The position numbers and the translations under genes were made by a program. Below, one piece after another: positions 23,051 through 35,000 of a stretch of 64,000 nucleotides of DNA. Each line of letters opens with the position of its first letter. Position 1 is the first letter of the stretch. The DNA comes from Epiperipatus broadwayi (lineage: Eukaryota > Onychophora > Udeonychophora > Euonychophora > Peripatidae). The notes beneath the pieces were generated by a model. That model did not search any database, was not told the origin of the DNA, and saw only the letters and a program-made list of their open reading frames with translations. The DNA lies in NCBI GenBank assembly GCA_028023455.1, contig JAQFVV010006542.1, positions 461,271 through 525,270 on the forward strand. Reading direction: 5' to 3'.

Positions 23051-23830
23051 TTGGTGATTAGAAATATAGAAACTAATTGTTTATTGTGCAGTCATTTAGT
23101 TAAAAGTAAAGAATTAAGATCTATAATTAAACCTGATAGCTATCAGTCTGTATCTCATAAAGTAGCTGCTTTAAGGAATTATTGTCATAGGAATATTAAA
23201 TTAAATAATTCTAGTGGGGTAGCTTTGTTTCAGAAATATCAATTTTATAAAGATTATTTGAGTGTTGGATACTCTGATAAATTTGTTAAAAGTATTTTAT
23301 TTAATAGTAATATTTGTAAGGATGTAAAGGTTAAAGAAAAATATGATTTTATTTCTTTGCCATTTAAATTGTCTTCTTATAAAATTGTGTGTAGAAATAG
23401 TAAATTGTTTGGAAATAAGAAAATTGCTTGGAAAAGGGGTGTTACATTGAATAATTTATTAAATAATACAAAAGAAGTTTTTGATAGAAAGACTATTCCT
23501 GGTGTGGTATATTTTATTCCTTGTTTATTTTGTAAGAATGTTTACATAGGTCAGAGTAGTTTGAGTTTAAATGAAAGAATAAAGGTTCATAAAAGTAGAG
23601 TTAAAAATAGATATCTTAGTTCTGCTTTGTATGTCCATGAAAAAGATACAGGCCACACTATTGATTTTGATGAAGCTAAGGTTGTCTTCTTTGAGAGAAA
23701 TGAAATCAAAAGAAGAATTAAAGAGTCTTTATTATTGAAAATTTATTATTCTGAAGCAATTAACTTATTTAAGAGTTCTTTTAATATTAAGGGTGGATGG
23801 GAAGTGAATGGATTTGTGGGTAGTTTTTAA
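23051..23830 (+). CDS. PLE GIY-YIG endonuclease ORF (right copy)
   Basis: Identical in amino-acid sequence over 259 residues to the left copy (20037-20816), including GVVYFIP, VYIGQSSLSLNERIKVHK and HEKDTGHTIDF. At least one silent nucleotide difference exists (a G/A within the FFER region). It lies in the -1 frame relative to the RT frame that ends at 23021; reading from TTA at 23018 gives LDFGKLKFLDLL leading into the first Met. A mature PLE protein would need a frameshift at the G5 run. Confidence 0.85.
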   Translation: MVIRNIETNCLLCSHLVKSKELRSIIKPDSYQSVSHKVAALRNYCHRNIKLNNSSGVALFQKYQFYKDYLSVGYSDKFVKSILFNSNICKDVKVKEKYDFISLPFKLSSYKIVCRNSKLFGNKKIAWKRGVTLNNLLNNTKEVFDRKTIPGVVYFIPCLFCKNVYIGQSSLSLNERIKVHKSRVKNRYLSSALYVHEKDTGHTIDFDEAKVVFFERNEIKRRIKESLLLKIYYSEAINLFKSSFNIKGGWEVNGFVGSF

Positions 23831-24000
23831 TAGTATATATAATGTGTGGTTTTTTTGTAGTTCTTTACACTTGAGAAGTCTGCTTGTAGCAGTGAAACCT
23901 TAGGTTGTGTTTTAATATTATTTTTATGCTGGTCTGATTTAATTTTAGATTTGGGGTAGTTTTGATTTTATATTGACTCATTTAGCTTTATGCTTGTAAT

Positions 24001-24003
<3 letters not shown>

Positions 24004-24040
<37 letters not shown>

Positions 24041-24083
24041 TATTTATCCATTTAATATATATATATATATATATTAAATGGAC
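24004..24083. repeat. (AT)n arrays with a palindromic core
   Basis: An AT run (24004-24038) is followed by a near-perfect palindrome at about 24048-24083: TCCATTTAAT, an AT run, then ATTAAATGGA. It would fold as a hairpin or cruciform. It lies about 35 bp outside the right PLE copy. Confidence 0.85.
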
Positions 24084-24950
24084 TGTTTTAGATAAATATA
24101 ATTTCAACTGTAATTGTTATACTATAGTTATTGCAGAACTGTTTTAAAATATTGTTTTATGTTTAATTTAATGTATTCTAGCTTGTATATTTTTCACAAA
24201 ATATCAATTTTATGTGTGTATGTTTCTATTTATGTATAAAAAATGAGATGCACTTTTAAAAATAATAACACAGACACACATTTTATATATGCATTGATTA
24301 ATAAATCTGCTCAGAAAATATCTTTAATACTTTGTAAAAAGTTTGTTTTCTTTTAGGCAGTAATATGAGAGACATTTGAATATGATTTTGACTATATTAT
24401 CTGATATCTAATTATAATGGTGGATTTACTTTGCTTATTTAGAAAACCAAGCCAATAATTTTTTTGCCATTTTTGGCTGTATTAATTATGATAGTAAATA
24501 TAAGGTTACAATACATATGGATTAATTCCTATAAATCACACTTAAATGCATGGTAAAAGGGATCACTTTTGTATCATAATTAGTTTGAGTGCTTGATTTT
24601 TTTTATTCATCTTTTTATTCAGTTATTATCAAAAATGACAAAAACTCCATAACAAACATATAAGAAATTATATACAATTATAAATATGTTTTCAATATAA
24701 ATAAAATATTAATAAATTACATATATCCTTTATGCATTTATGAGTTAAATATCCTTTACAAAGACAAACATTTTATTAAAGACAAAAAGAAATGATTCAA
24801 ACTTATACATTTATTTGTGCATGTTCCAAAATGCTCTCACTGAGCATTATTACATTTCATGAATTTTACTGAATCTGTATTTTATAATATTGTCTCCATG
24901 AAAGAAACATTTTTATAAGTGCATATTGGTTAGCTTTTATTTTTATTATA
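24084..24950. other. A+T-rich non-coding DNA
   Basis: No gene, RNA feature or shared repeat was recognised. Confidence 0.45.
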
Positions 24951-24956
24951 CATATA

Positions 24957-25121
<165 letters not shown>

Positions 25122-25227
25122 GATAAACAGAGCAAAACTCTCCATACAGTATTGCCACCTGTGCTCAACAGAGTAATCAATGGATGCCAGAAGGCTTGTG
25201 CATAAAATCCCTATCTAATGCCTACTC

Positions 25228-25286
25228 ATCCAATATCCCCAGACTAGTTTCTGGCTTGTGGCCTTCGTCAGTGAGGAGCTTTGGAT
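25228..25286 (-). ncRNA. Type I hammerhead ribozyme (left arm)
   Basis: On the minus strand this 59-nt sequence is identical to the hammerhead at 25719-25777. It has core CUGACGA, a GGC/GCC stem II, GAAAC, a two-base-pair stem III with UA loop, and GUC at the cleavage site. Stem I combines an inner CCUCA/UGGGG helix with an outer AUCCAA/UUGGAU helix. Confidence 0.75.
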
Positions 25287-25718
25287 CTGAGAGCACTGCA
25301 TCTAGATCTTAGGATCTGATGCAACCCTCTAGCAACCACCTTTTATCTCTACTTAACTACAAAACTATGAGAATGAAATTGAAAACACAGGTGGCAATAC
25401 TGTATGGAGAGTTTTGCTCTGTTTATCAACAATTAATGTGCTAGTATAGGAAATGTGATCATGTGATGCTTAGTGGTTTAACACCAATCCTGCCTAATAG
25501 GATAGTGGTGGCTATGGTTGTAAAAGAGCCAAAGACACCAAAATGTATGGGTGCTGAACTGAGTTCAGACCCATATGACTATATAAGCTATTGAGCTTAG
25601 ATTGAAAATATTTTTTGTGTTTTCAATTTCATTCTCATAGTTTTGTAGTTAAGTAGAGATAAAAGGTGGTTGCTAGAGGGTTGCATTAGATCCTAAGATC
25701 TAGATGCAGTGCTCTCAG

Positions 25719-25777
25719 ATCCAAAGCTCCTCACTGACGAAGGCCACAAGCCAGAAACTAGTCTGGGGATATTGGAT
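25719..25777 (+). ncRNA. Type I hammerhead ribozyme (right arm)
   Basis: The catalytic core is complete: CUGACGA at 25734-25740 (C3 U4 G5 A6 N7 G8 A9), GAAAC at 25754-25758 (G12 A13 A14, A15.1) and GUC at 25761-25763, with predicted cleavage after C25763. Stem II is GGC with loop CACAA and GCC; its closing 10.1-11.1 pair is an A-A mismatch, which may weaken it. Stem III is only A-U and C-G with a UA loop, as in the minimal hammerheads described from Penelope-like elements. Stem I has inner CCUCA/UGGGG (one G-U pair), an internal loop, and outer AUCCAA/UUGGAU. The internal loop could allow the loop-loop contacts that speed natural hammerheads. Self-cleavage is inferred, not shown. Confidence 0.78.
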
Positions 25778-25922
25778 GAGTAGGCATTAGATAGGGATTT
25801 TATGCACAAGCCTTCTGGCATCCATTGATTACTCTGTTTAGCACAGGTGTCAATACTGTATGGAGAGTTTTGCTCTGTTTATCAACAATTAATGTGCTAG
25901 TATAGGAAATGTGATCATGTGA

Positions 25923-25923
<1 letters not shown>

Positions 25924-25977
<54 letters not shown>
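25924..25977. repeat. (ATT)n microsatellite
   Basis: Array directly adjoining the 3' end of the plus-strand hammerhead repeat. Confidence 0.95.
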
Positions 25978-25989
25978 TCCATGATAAAA

Positions 25990-26955
25990 ACTAAATAATA
26001 AATTTTATTTAATCTCTTTTTTATTAATAATGTCAATTCTTACTCTTTTATCCTAAAAAAATTATCTTAACTTGAATATCATATATTTTTATTTCTTTAT
26101 GCATTTAATTTAATATCAGATATTTATTCACGCATTCTACTTTATATTTGTTTGAAAGTTAAATATTAACACTCATTCATTTTTATATCACAGTTTATTT
26201 AACTTTTCCATATTTCCATGAGAAATTCATGACATTGCCATTCCCAAAAATTTACACTGTAAAAATGATAACTATATTATGATCTGTGTTATGTTAATAG
26301 TACTTCTTCTCCTTAATACAAAGTTCCTCACACACAAAGTCTTTCTAACATTTGCAATTGTCTTTTACATTACTAATTTTGAGATGTTATTTTTTTTTAC
26401 ATATCTGACCCAATTTTAAAAAAATGCCCATTTTTCTTACTTTTAAAAAAAAAATCTCCATATTTAATATTATAGCAATAGTAACTGATTACACAATCTG
26501 TATTATTCACATTTGCAAAGATAATGATTTGATTATCATCAAAAAGTTAGTAATTTTTTTATTTCAGAATGCAAATCTCTCAGAAAGACCCTGATATCAA
26601 TTTTGTTGGCAAAGTGCTTTATATTTGTTTATGCAATTAAGATTTTAAATAATTTAAATATCACCAATCTATTCACATATAAATGCAATATTATTTGATA
26701 AATTTAATAAAAATATATTGATAAGTAAGAGGTCAGGCATTCTTCCTGTGCTCATCTATGATTTACTTATATACATGTTTCTCTGCTTAATTGACCATCA
26801 GCATATCTGAGCACACAATTACCTGCTCCTCTACTTATTTTTATGTATCTTTTAATTTTAAAAATATAAATGTTTGGCCATTTTCTTTTTTTTTTTTTTA
26901 TAAATGTCTGAACATTTATATGTCTAAAATTACAAGTGCAAAGAAAAATGATGAG
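25990..26955. other. A+T-rich non-coding DNA
   Basis: No gene or repeat family was recognised. Confidence 0.45.
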
Positions 26956-26959
26956 ATAT

Positions 26960-27211
26960 TAAATGAATTAAATATTTATCTATTAATATATTTATTTATC
27001 TATCTATGCATCTATCAACCTATCTTTTTATTTATCTGCCCATATGTCCATCTGTTTATCAATCTATTCACAGTGAATATATGCCCAACCAATTATCTGA
27101 GCATCTATTATTTTACATATATCCATCCATTTGTCTATTTCTTTCTATACATCTACCTATTTAGCTATCTATATCAACCAATCTCTCATCTTTATCCATC
27201 AGTTTGTCTGT

Positions 27212-27263
<52 letters not shown>

Positions 27264-27440
27264 CAATGACAAAATAATCTACTTACCTAACTATTTATTT
27301 ATCAATCCATCTATTTATTCTTATATCCATCTATATATTTATTTACCTGTACATCTATCTATCATCTACTTACTTACCTACTCCTTCATTTATCTATTCT
27401 TTTGTCTGTATATCTATATGAACTAATTATCTATTTTATT
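26960..27440. repeat. Degenerate (ATCT/ATTT)n minisatellite with internal (CA)n(TA)n
   Basis: A long, diverged ATCT/ATTT tetranucleotide array, interrupted at about 27211-27262 by a CA run followed by TA repeats. The 211-codon frame across it, rich in Tyr, Ile and Leu, is a consequence of the repeat and not a protein gene. Confidence 0.9.
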
Positions 27441-27479
27441 GTTTCTCTTGCTCTGTCCCTTTACTTTCTCATATATATT

Positions 27480-29067
27480 GAACCAAGTTCGTCGAAGTTG
27501 CAACATTTATTGCAACTTTTAAAATTTTGTAATTAACTTTTGACAACTTTGTGACTGGATCAACAGACAGACTGGCACTTCAAGCAGAGAAGTAGAATAC
27601 CATTAAGAGATTAACTATCAATGATACCTATGGCCATATTGAGGCTATACAAAGCACAGTCTACAATCAAGTTTGCTGGCCATAAGCACCCCTTGACTGC
27701 TTAACTCAATATCCTACATCCAGAGCACTTTATTTGATTTGAGTATACAACTCAGCTTTCATCTAACCATATAAATTATTTAAGCCTGTATTCTCAGATG
27801 ATGGGTCATAAATGTAGTGCTTGAAATATCCCAAGCTAACTTAGACTCTATATCAGAAATCCAGTGCATTTATTTAACACATAAAATAACTATACTCTTA
27901 AATTAATGGTGATGGAGTGACAAGAGACAGAGAGTAGACCAAATAACAATTAAGCAAACATTATTTATTTATGTACACACATATGTTTAACAGAATATTA
28001 CATAATAAATTTTACATAAGAAAATATGAATGATTATTTTCAGACTAAAATTATGATAGTCCTTTATTAAATGTTCATTTCATTTAAAATAAAGTGTCTA
28101 GACCATTATTTAAAAAATATATTTATTCAGGTTTTTATTTGCATGTATTTTTCATTGGTTTTGATTCCAAATGGTTAGCTTTTTAATTTTCCATTGATGG
28201 CTTCATAGTGTTTCTATCAAACAATGGGAGAGAGTATGCAGCAGCATCTATTTACAATCTAGACATTTGTTCTGGATGTTGATTTTAGGTGAGGACAGTT
28301 GAATTTTTGTTGAGGACTAAAGGCACAAAACCCAGTTGGACATCCTATGGCTGTCTAGCAATACATGTTGCTAACTCTGTGGCTTCTGCATTCTTTAAAA
28401 AGAATCCAAATAGATCTGAGTATCTATCAAGAATCCGAATTGAATCTGAACTGAGGATGAATCGAACTTGAACTGTACTATAATGAATGACTGAAACTTT
28501 TTATACCCTTGCTCTCTCATTTTTTAATTTGTTATCATAAATTCTTAATTTTGATGGCAACTTAAATCTGTTTTTAATTTATTTTTACATTTCATGTTAT
28601 CTAATATTTTTCTTAGATCAATCTATTATTGAGAGTTTATATGTTTTTTTAGTTAATTCAATTATCAGTTTTGCCCTTTTATCAGCTAGTAATCTTCTAA
28701 ACTAATCACATTTTCTAAAGTTTTCTTTTACAAACTAATTTTATTTTAATTTTCCATATTTACTTATTTTTATATATTTTACTTTTTTAATTTATAAAAA
28801 GAAGACAATGAGTATTAAACCTTTTTATTTTAGATTCCCCCTCCATCTGCTTTCAATACTACAACTTTTTTATTTTAAAAGAGAGAAAAAAAAGTATGAT
28901 GTAATATTTTGCTTTTACAAATTTGTATCTCTTAAAGCCTACTCTAAAAACATATTGTACTTTCTATTTTCATTTTTATTAATAATTTAATCATTTAATT
29001 TTAAATTATAATTATGTAACACTGGTATATGTATTTGTTTCACAACATATATTTCACGAGCATTACT
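27480..29067 (-). repeat. 3' LTR of LTR element B (old)
   Basis: About 1.59 kb similar over its whole length to 30422-31992, in the same orientation. On the minus strand a purine tract, ACTGGGAAGGGAG, ends where it begins. A TATA-like GGGTATAAAAAGT lies about 560 bp into it (28496-28508), as expected for an LTR promoter. Many substitutions and indels separate it from the other LTR. No ORF of note. The end near 27480 lacks about 14 bp present in the partner. Confidence 0.6.
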
Positions 29068-29982
29068 CCCTTCCCAGTTTGAATGTTAAAATGTGTCAAT
29101 TTGACCCATTTTAGCTCTGACATTTTATTTTAGCTTTACCCATTTGGTTGTACATTTTCATTTATTTATTTAATATTTTTCTATCAAATAAGTTTTGAAT
29201 TGTTATAGATGACAAACTAAATAAGTAGTTGTTCCTATCTGCTCTACTCTCCAGGCTATAATCTATACTGACTTGCAATAATTATGTCATATGTGATGAC
29301 CACCAGGGACAACATGCATTGTCATGAAGTGTATGGAGAAATTGAATGCCACAAATGGCAGAACACAATAAAAATACATTAACTATTTATCAACTTGCAG
29401 AGATTTTCTTTTTCAGGGGATTGAATGATCTTAAAAATTTTTCCTTTGGAACTGCATCCTAGAAAATGAGATCACTGTGAATGGCAATATTCATCCACTG
29501 ATTATTCAGCTTATGCTAAAAACAAGACTTATTACAACATACTGGAAAATTTTCTTCCAATGAACTGTTTTGATGCTTACACTGGAATTATATTTTCTAG
29601 TACACACATTTCTATATAAGGGACTGAGATTACTTCTCTCAGTGTGTTAGATGGGCCCAGAACTTTTTTTACTGAAACTCCATTCTAGAAATAAGGGATT
29701 CTATTTCTCCTCCCTCCATTTCATGCCCATTATGGGTGTTTACATTCACACTGTAACATAATATATTTAACTCACCTTCCTTGATCTTTATCTGCACATC
29801 CCTCCCACTACTCTATCAACCAAAACACAATATATGCTTATTTTACAACATTTTTATTTATTTTTATTTTACTTTATTTCATCTATCTTTTATTCAATTT
29901 GCTAACTCTCAAAAACTTTATTTTATTTTATTTACTATGTTATCTCCATTATTTGTATAATCCTTGTATTTATTATTATTAA

Positions 29983-30028
<46 letters not shown>

Positions 30029-30421
30029 GTTGTTATTGTTATTATTATTATTATTATTTGATACATCAAAACCTCCCTCAGTCTTCTCTAATTCCCACCT
30101 GACTATAAAAATGCCCAATAACAAATTTATTTATCTCTCTGGCCACTTTTTTTCTTCTCCTTTTTATTTACAATTCATACTCTTTTTTATTATTTTATTT
30201 TATATGTTTAACTATTATTAAATATCTTATATACGTAATATTATAATTTGCTTGCCTTGGTCCATTTCCCTTCTCACACTGCTCACTGATTTTAACTTAT
30301 ATTATTATGCAATTTGGAGTTTATTTTGTATTTTAGTTTCAAAATTTTTTAAAATTTTAATTATGATTTTAATTTTTTAACTTTGATTATGCTATGTCAA
30401 TTTATGGCACTTTGGCACCAA
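29068..30421 (-). mobile_element. Internal region of LTR element B, non-coding
   Basis: The ~1.35 kb between the two LTRs is bounded on the minus strand by a primer-binding-like TGGTGCCAAAGTGCC (30406-30420, one base after the 5' LTR) and a polypurine tract, GGGAAGGGAG (29066-29075). No gag, protease, RT or integrase frame is visible. An ATT array occupies 29969-30060. I infer a short non-autonomous element that depended on another element's proteins, or one whose coding region decayed or was deleted. Confidence 0.55.
29969..30060. repeat. (ATT)n microsatellite
   Basis: Trinucleotide array with a few GTT interruptions inside LTR element B. It generates poly-Leu and poly-Asn frames that are not genes. 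Confidence 0.95.
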
Positions 30422-31991
30422 TGTTGGACAGTATTTGAATAAGGTCCATCGAAGTTGCACATTTATTGCAACTTTTAAAATTTTGTAACTAACTTTTGGC
30501 AATTTTGTGACTGTAGTGATGGACTGACTCTTCAATTAGAGAATTAGAATATCATTGACAGATTATCCATCAATGGTATCTATGACCAGATTGAGTCTAT
30601 ACTAAGCAAGCCTACAATCACATTTCCAGGGCATAACAGTCCTTGACTGCTAGATCATTACCTACATCCAAAACACCTTATTTGTTTTGAAAATACAACT
30701 CAGGTTGCCATTGAACCTTATAAATTATATAATAAGCCAGTATGCTCAGACCACAGACCACAAATCTAGCATTTGAAATATCCCAATATAGGTTGTACTC
30801 TGTATCAAAGGTCCAATGCATTTATTTAACATAGAAATAATTATACTTTTAATATAATAGTGATGCAGTGGTGAGAGAGAGAGAACAGACCAAATAGCAA
30901 TTAAGTAAACAATATTTATTTATGCACACATATATATTTAACAGAATATCACATAATACATTTTACATAAGAAAATATAAATGATTACTTTCAGGCTAAA
31001 ATTATGATAGTACTTCATTAAAGATCATTTATTTAAAATAAAGTGTCTAGATCATTATTTAAAAGTATATTTACTCAGGTTTTCATTTGTATGTATTTTC
31101 CATTGGTTTTGATTCCAATCAGGTGACTCTTTAGTTCTCCATCAATGGCTTCATGGCTTTTCTTTCAGGTTTCTATCAAATAATGTGGGAGAGAGTATGC
31201 AACAGCATCGATTTGCAATCTAAGTACCTGTTCCAGATGTTGGTTCCAGGCAAAGACAGTTGATTTTTTGTTCAGGACTAAAGACATAAAGCCCAATTGA
31301 TCATCCTCTGGTTATCTAGCAACACATGTTGCTAACTCTGCTGATTCTGTATTTTTTAGAAATAATTTGAATGGATTTGACTGTATAGCAAGAATCCAAA
31401 TTGAATGAATGGCTGCAATTTTTTATACTCATCCTATCTCATTGTTTTAATTCTTTGTCATAGTTTTTTAATTTTGATGGCAACTTAAACCTATTTTTAA
31501 TTTATTTTTACAATTGCATGTTATCTTATCTTTTTCTTAAATTAATCTACAGTCACTTTTATGAGATAGTTTACATGTTCTTTTTAATTAATTCAATTAT
31601 CAGTTTTACCCATTTTTTTATCAGCTAATAATTCTTTAAAATAATTACATTTTCAAACATTTTATTTTACAAACTAATTTTCCATATTTACTTAATTTTA
31701 TTCATTTTACTCTTTTAATTTATAAAAAAGAGAGAATGAGTTTTAAATATTTTTATTTTATATTTCCCCTCCCCCCACCCGCTTTCAATAGTTAAAATTT
31801 TCTATTTTAAAAGTTAGAAAAAAAATGATGCACTGTTTTGCTTTTGCAAATTTGCATCTTTTAAAACCTACTCTAAAATCATATAATACTTTTTATTTTT
31901 ATTAAGAATTTAATCATTTATTTTTAAATTATAATTATGTATTGCTGATATATATATATATGGTGGGTTTGTAACATATCTCGCTAGTGTT

Positions 31992-31992
<1 letters not shown>
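30422..31992 (-). repeat. 5' LTR of LTR element B (old)
   Basis: On the minus strand it starts TGTAACACTAGCGAG (31992) and ends GTCCAACA (30422), giving TG...CA ends. A TATA-like segment is at about 31419-31432. It is similar to 27480-29067 throughout but clearly diverged. Flanked on the outside by an AT array (31993-32026). Confidence 0.6.
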
Positions 31993-32030
<38 letters not shown>

Positions 32031-35000
32031 TGTAAGGATATATAAATATGCCGTTACATTAATTTAAAATAAAAACATTAAGTTCGCAAATAAAAATAAA
32101 TTTATTAAAAATCTAAAAGCTAAAAAAATTAAAGAGTTGTAAACATATATATATATATATTCTGACCTTGTCATCATGTGTAGCTCCACTACACATCAGG
32201 CCAATCACGTTGAGGGCCATAATCTAACCGCCCCATTCCCGTATCTCCACTTCCCCCAAAATAAATATAATATAGTGAAAATCACCTAACCGGGTTCTAG
32301 CTCTAATAATTAATGAAATATTCAATTAAATGCTTTACTAGCTCAAGTTTCTTAAAATTAATTTAGGTTCTGTTTTAAACTAACTCAAATAAATATTCAG
32401 GAATTCATGAGACTAGAAGTGGAAATACGGGTGACAAGGTAGATTACATTGAGACAATATCCCACAGGATACCACCTCAATGGCATAAGAACACTATCCC
32501 CCCTATACTACTATTACAAATAATAACTACATAGTATTCTTATGACTTCCGCAACTTCTAATCACTAAGACTCATTTAACAATTAAAGTATTAATCTTTT
32601 ATCTCTAATAATAATAATAGTAATCATCTAGCTCAAATGAAATAATCTCAGGTTCTTAAATTTATTCATATGTTAATAAACATATGGTAGCAAAATATGA
32701 TAAGGGATTTTATGTCATAATCTACTACTCTGAAATTAGATTAATAATAAAATAATAATAATCACAATCTTCATTGCTTAATCCAACTAGTACAGCTTTT
32801 CTTTCATCGCAAATTTATAACTGTAATAAATTAGTTAATAATCTAATATCCCCTTTTTTATCTTTAAGTAATAAAATAAATTAATAAGTGGCAGTGTTTA
32901 GATAATCTGATAAATAAAGAAAGTGGCAACTAATAGCATATAATTTAGCAAAATATTATGATAATGGATTGATGACCAGTAACGCAATGCAATTTTATAA
33001 TTATTTAATTACAAGAACATCAATAAATAATTAAGATTAAACATACTTCTCTATTTATTTTTTGTGCAAACAATCATATACTTAGTTTAATGGTTGTGAA
33101 CATACCCTGTGAATTCATGCAATGATGTAGAGAAAACAAAACTCAGACACAAGTTTTAATAAACAAATTTTAAAATTTTATTAACATCAATAAAAATAAA
33201 TAAAACAAACAAATCCATCTACATCTATTTACAAGGGATATCCTCATTTTTCTTTGCACTACAATAGCTGAATTATACACATTTATATTTCTTTTATCAT
33301 TAATTAAACTTATTATGCCTTTTAAAAGTTATTTATTTATTTCTCATTAGGTTTATCATATCACTTATTTTAACTATTTTATGGGTAACACCATTCTTTA
33401 CCTTTTAATATTAAAGTTACTGTATTATAAATTATCTATGTGGATAAACATCATTTATAACATCATAATTTTACAATCAATATGGTTTTTAAAAAAAAAT
33501 TATATTTTCTTGTAACTTTATATAAGTCACTCCGCATATTATTCAAATATTATTATTACTTTTAATGTTTGTTCTCCAATGCTCGTAAACTATAATACGT
33601 TTATTCCATAAGCCATACTCATGTATAATACTATAACATGGGTTTAATTATCACCTGTTACAGTTTCACATATACTATAATTATCGAATGTTATTGTATT
33701 TTTTAAATATGCAAGACTTATATTGTTTTAAAATATAATTAACAATAAGAAAACGTAAAATTATATTTAATATTTTTGTATATTTCTATTTGGATAATAC
33801 TTTTATAAAATTATAGTTCATTTCTTAAAAAGGAATTAAAATAATTCTCTAACTCCTTCCCTTCTTAGGATATCTGCATCTTTCTTTCAATAATCACAAT
33901 CTACTCTTCGTTAACACTTAACTATTCTTATTCCAAATAATAGCCTGACATACATTCTAAAATATCTATTGTTTCCCTTTTAATAGACTTATCATATAAT
34001 GATGTAGTTGCAAGAAATACAGATAAAGATAGCAAAAGATGTATAGGATATCGGGAAAATAGATAGATAACTTATCTGCAATATACTTCAAAAATGTATG
34101 GAACAGTGTGAATAGGTCCGACATTCATTGTCTAATAACCTTGGCGATAAGCATGATGTGGCAACTATTTACTCAGCTTTACCAAACATCTAGTACAACT
34201 CACAAGAAATATATAAAATACCACTGTCCAAGACAACATGTGTACCAGTTGTAGGGCTTTGTTAACTACGCTGATTAACATCTAAAATTACCTATTATTT
34301 CACTCCCTGTAGCATCCTAGTTTTTAATACATCCTCTTGGTTTCCGAATACCCAAACTATCTCTCGAGATTTTTACTGTATCCAACATCGATAAAGTACT
34401 AACTACTTTTTAAAAACAATAAACAAAATTCACTAATATAAAAACATTTCCCTATTCCATAAGAACAATTTGTCTTGCTTTATTACACTGTATGTTCAAC
34501 ATCTACGTTTTGTTAAAATAACATTTAAATATCCCAATTGGAAAATTAACAGAAAATATCACATAACCATCGGTTATATTGAACTATATTAATAACACAT
34601 AAAATGATTATCGTATGCATATTTTTAAAAATCTAATCACATCTCAAAGTGTTTTAGAGTGTTGTTTTCAAAAATGCATTTTACAACAATAATAACAATA
34701 AAACTTTTGCGCTACATTCATTCGATTCTCAGCTGATTTAAATAAATAAAACATACATTATATATCATTAATAATTATAAATGTTACCAAAAACAATCTT
34801 TATCTTCCTATCAGAGTTCGTAGTAGGTTTCTTTCTCTTCGAGCATCGCAAATATACAAATTTCCACATACATACAATTTTATTTTAAAATTCAAAATCA
34901 AAACATATTATTTCATATAATGTTATATCACAAATTAATGTATTTTGTTTTCCCTATCGCTATCTAAAACTTAATGTTTAACTTAGATTAGTAAAGAAAA

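Larger units (their letters stand above)
19897..23968. mobile_element. Head-to-head inverted pair of Penelope-like elements
   Basis: The left copy (minus, 19897-21976) and right copy (plus, 21977-23968) meet at their 5' sides with no spacer. The left copy carries about 87 bp more 5' sequence (21891-21976) than the right, which starts inside the coding region at CCCTAATTTTG. Outer ends correspond exactly (AAATCAAAACTACC at 19897 versus its complement ending at 23968). Both include the same 3' untranslated part with ACACTTGAGAAGTCTG and GCAGTGAAACC, a weak hammerhead-like motif. Dinucleotide arrays flank the outer ends. The two differ at a handful of positions, mostly in the 5' half of the RT, so this is not a trivial sequence duplication. 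Confidence 0.85.
25122..25922. mobile_element. Inverted retrozyme-like repeat with two identical hammerheads
   Basis: The plus arm runs 25387-25922 and has an ~80-bp direct repeat at its ends (25387-25466 and 25843-25922, containing TACTGTATGGAGAGTTTTGC), giving a unit of about 457 bp with one hammerhead. The minus arm (25122-25386) is an inverted, 5'-truncated copy with a second hammerhead of identical sequence. The two arms meet head to head near 25386. Each arm's 3' end runs straight into an AAT/ATT array (24957-25121 and 25924-25977). No protein is encoded. The layout matches tandemly repeated hammerhead retroelements (animal retrozymes or PLE terminal repeats). Confidence 0.65.

Noticed and set aside
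23860-23912. Full hammerhead ribozyme in the 3' untranslated part of the 20-24 kb PLE
   Set aside because: TTGAGAA...GTGAAACC resembles a core, and ACAC/GTGT could pair, but C3 and G8 are changed and stem II is asymmetric; too weak to annotate as a ribozyme.
26791-27426. 211-codon frame rich in Tyr, Ile, Leu and Pro
   Set aside because: It reads through a degenerate ATCT/ATTT minisatellite; no domain and no codon structure beyond the repeat.
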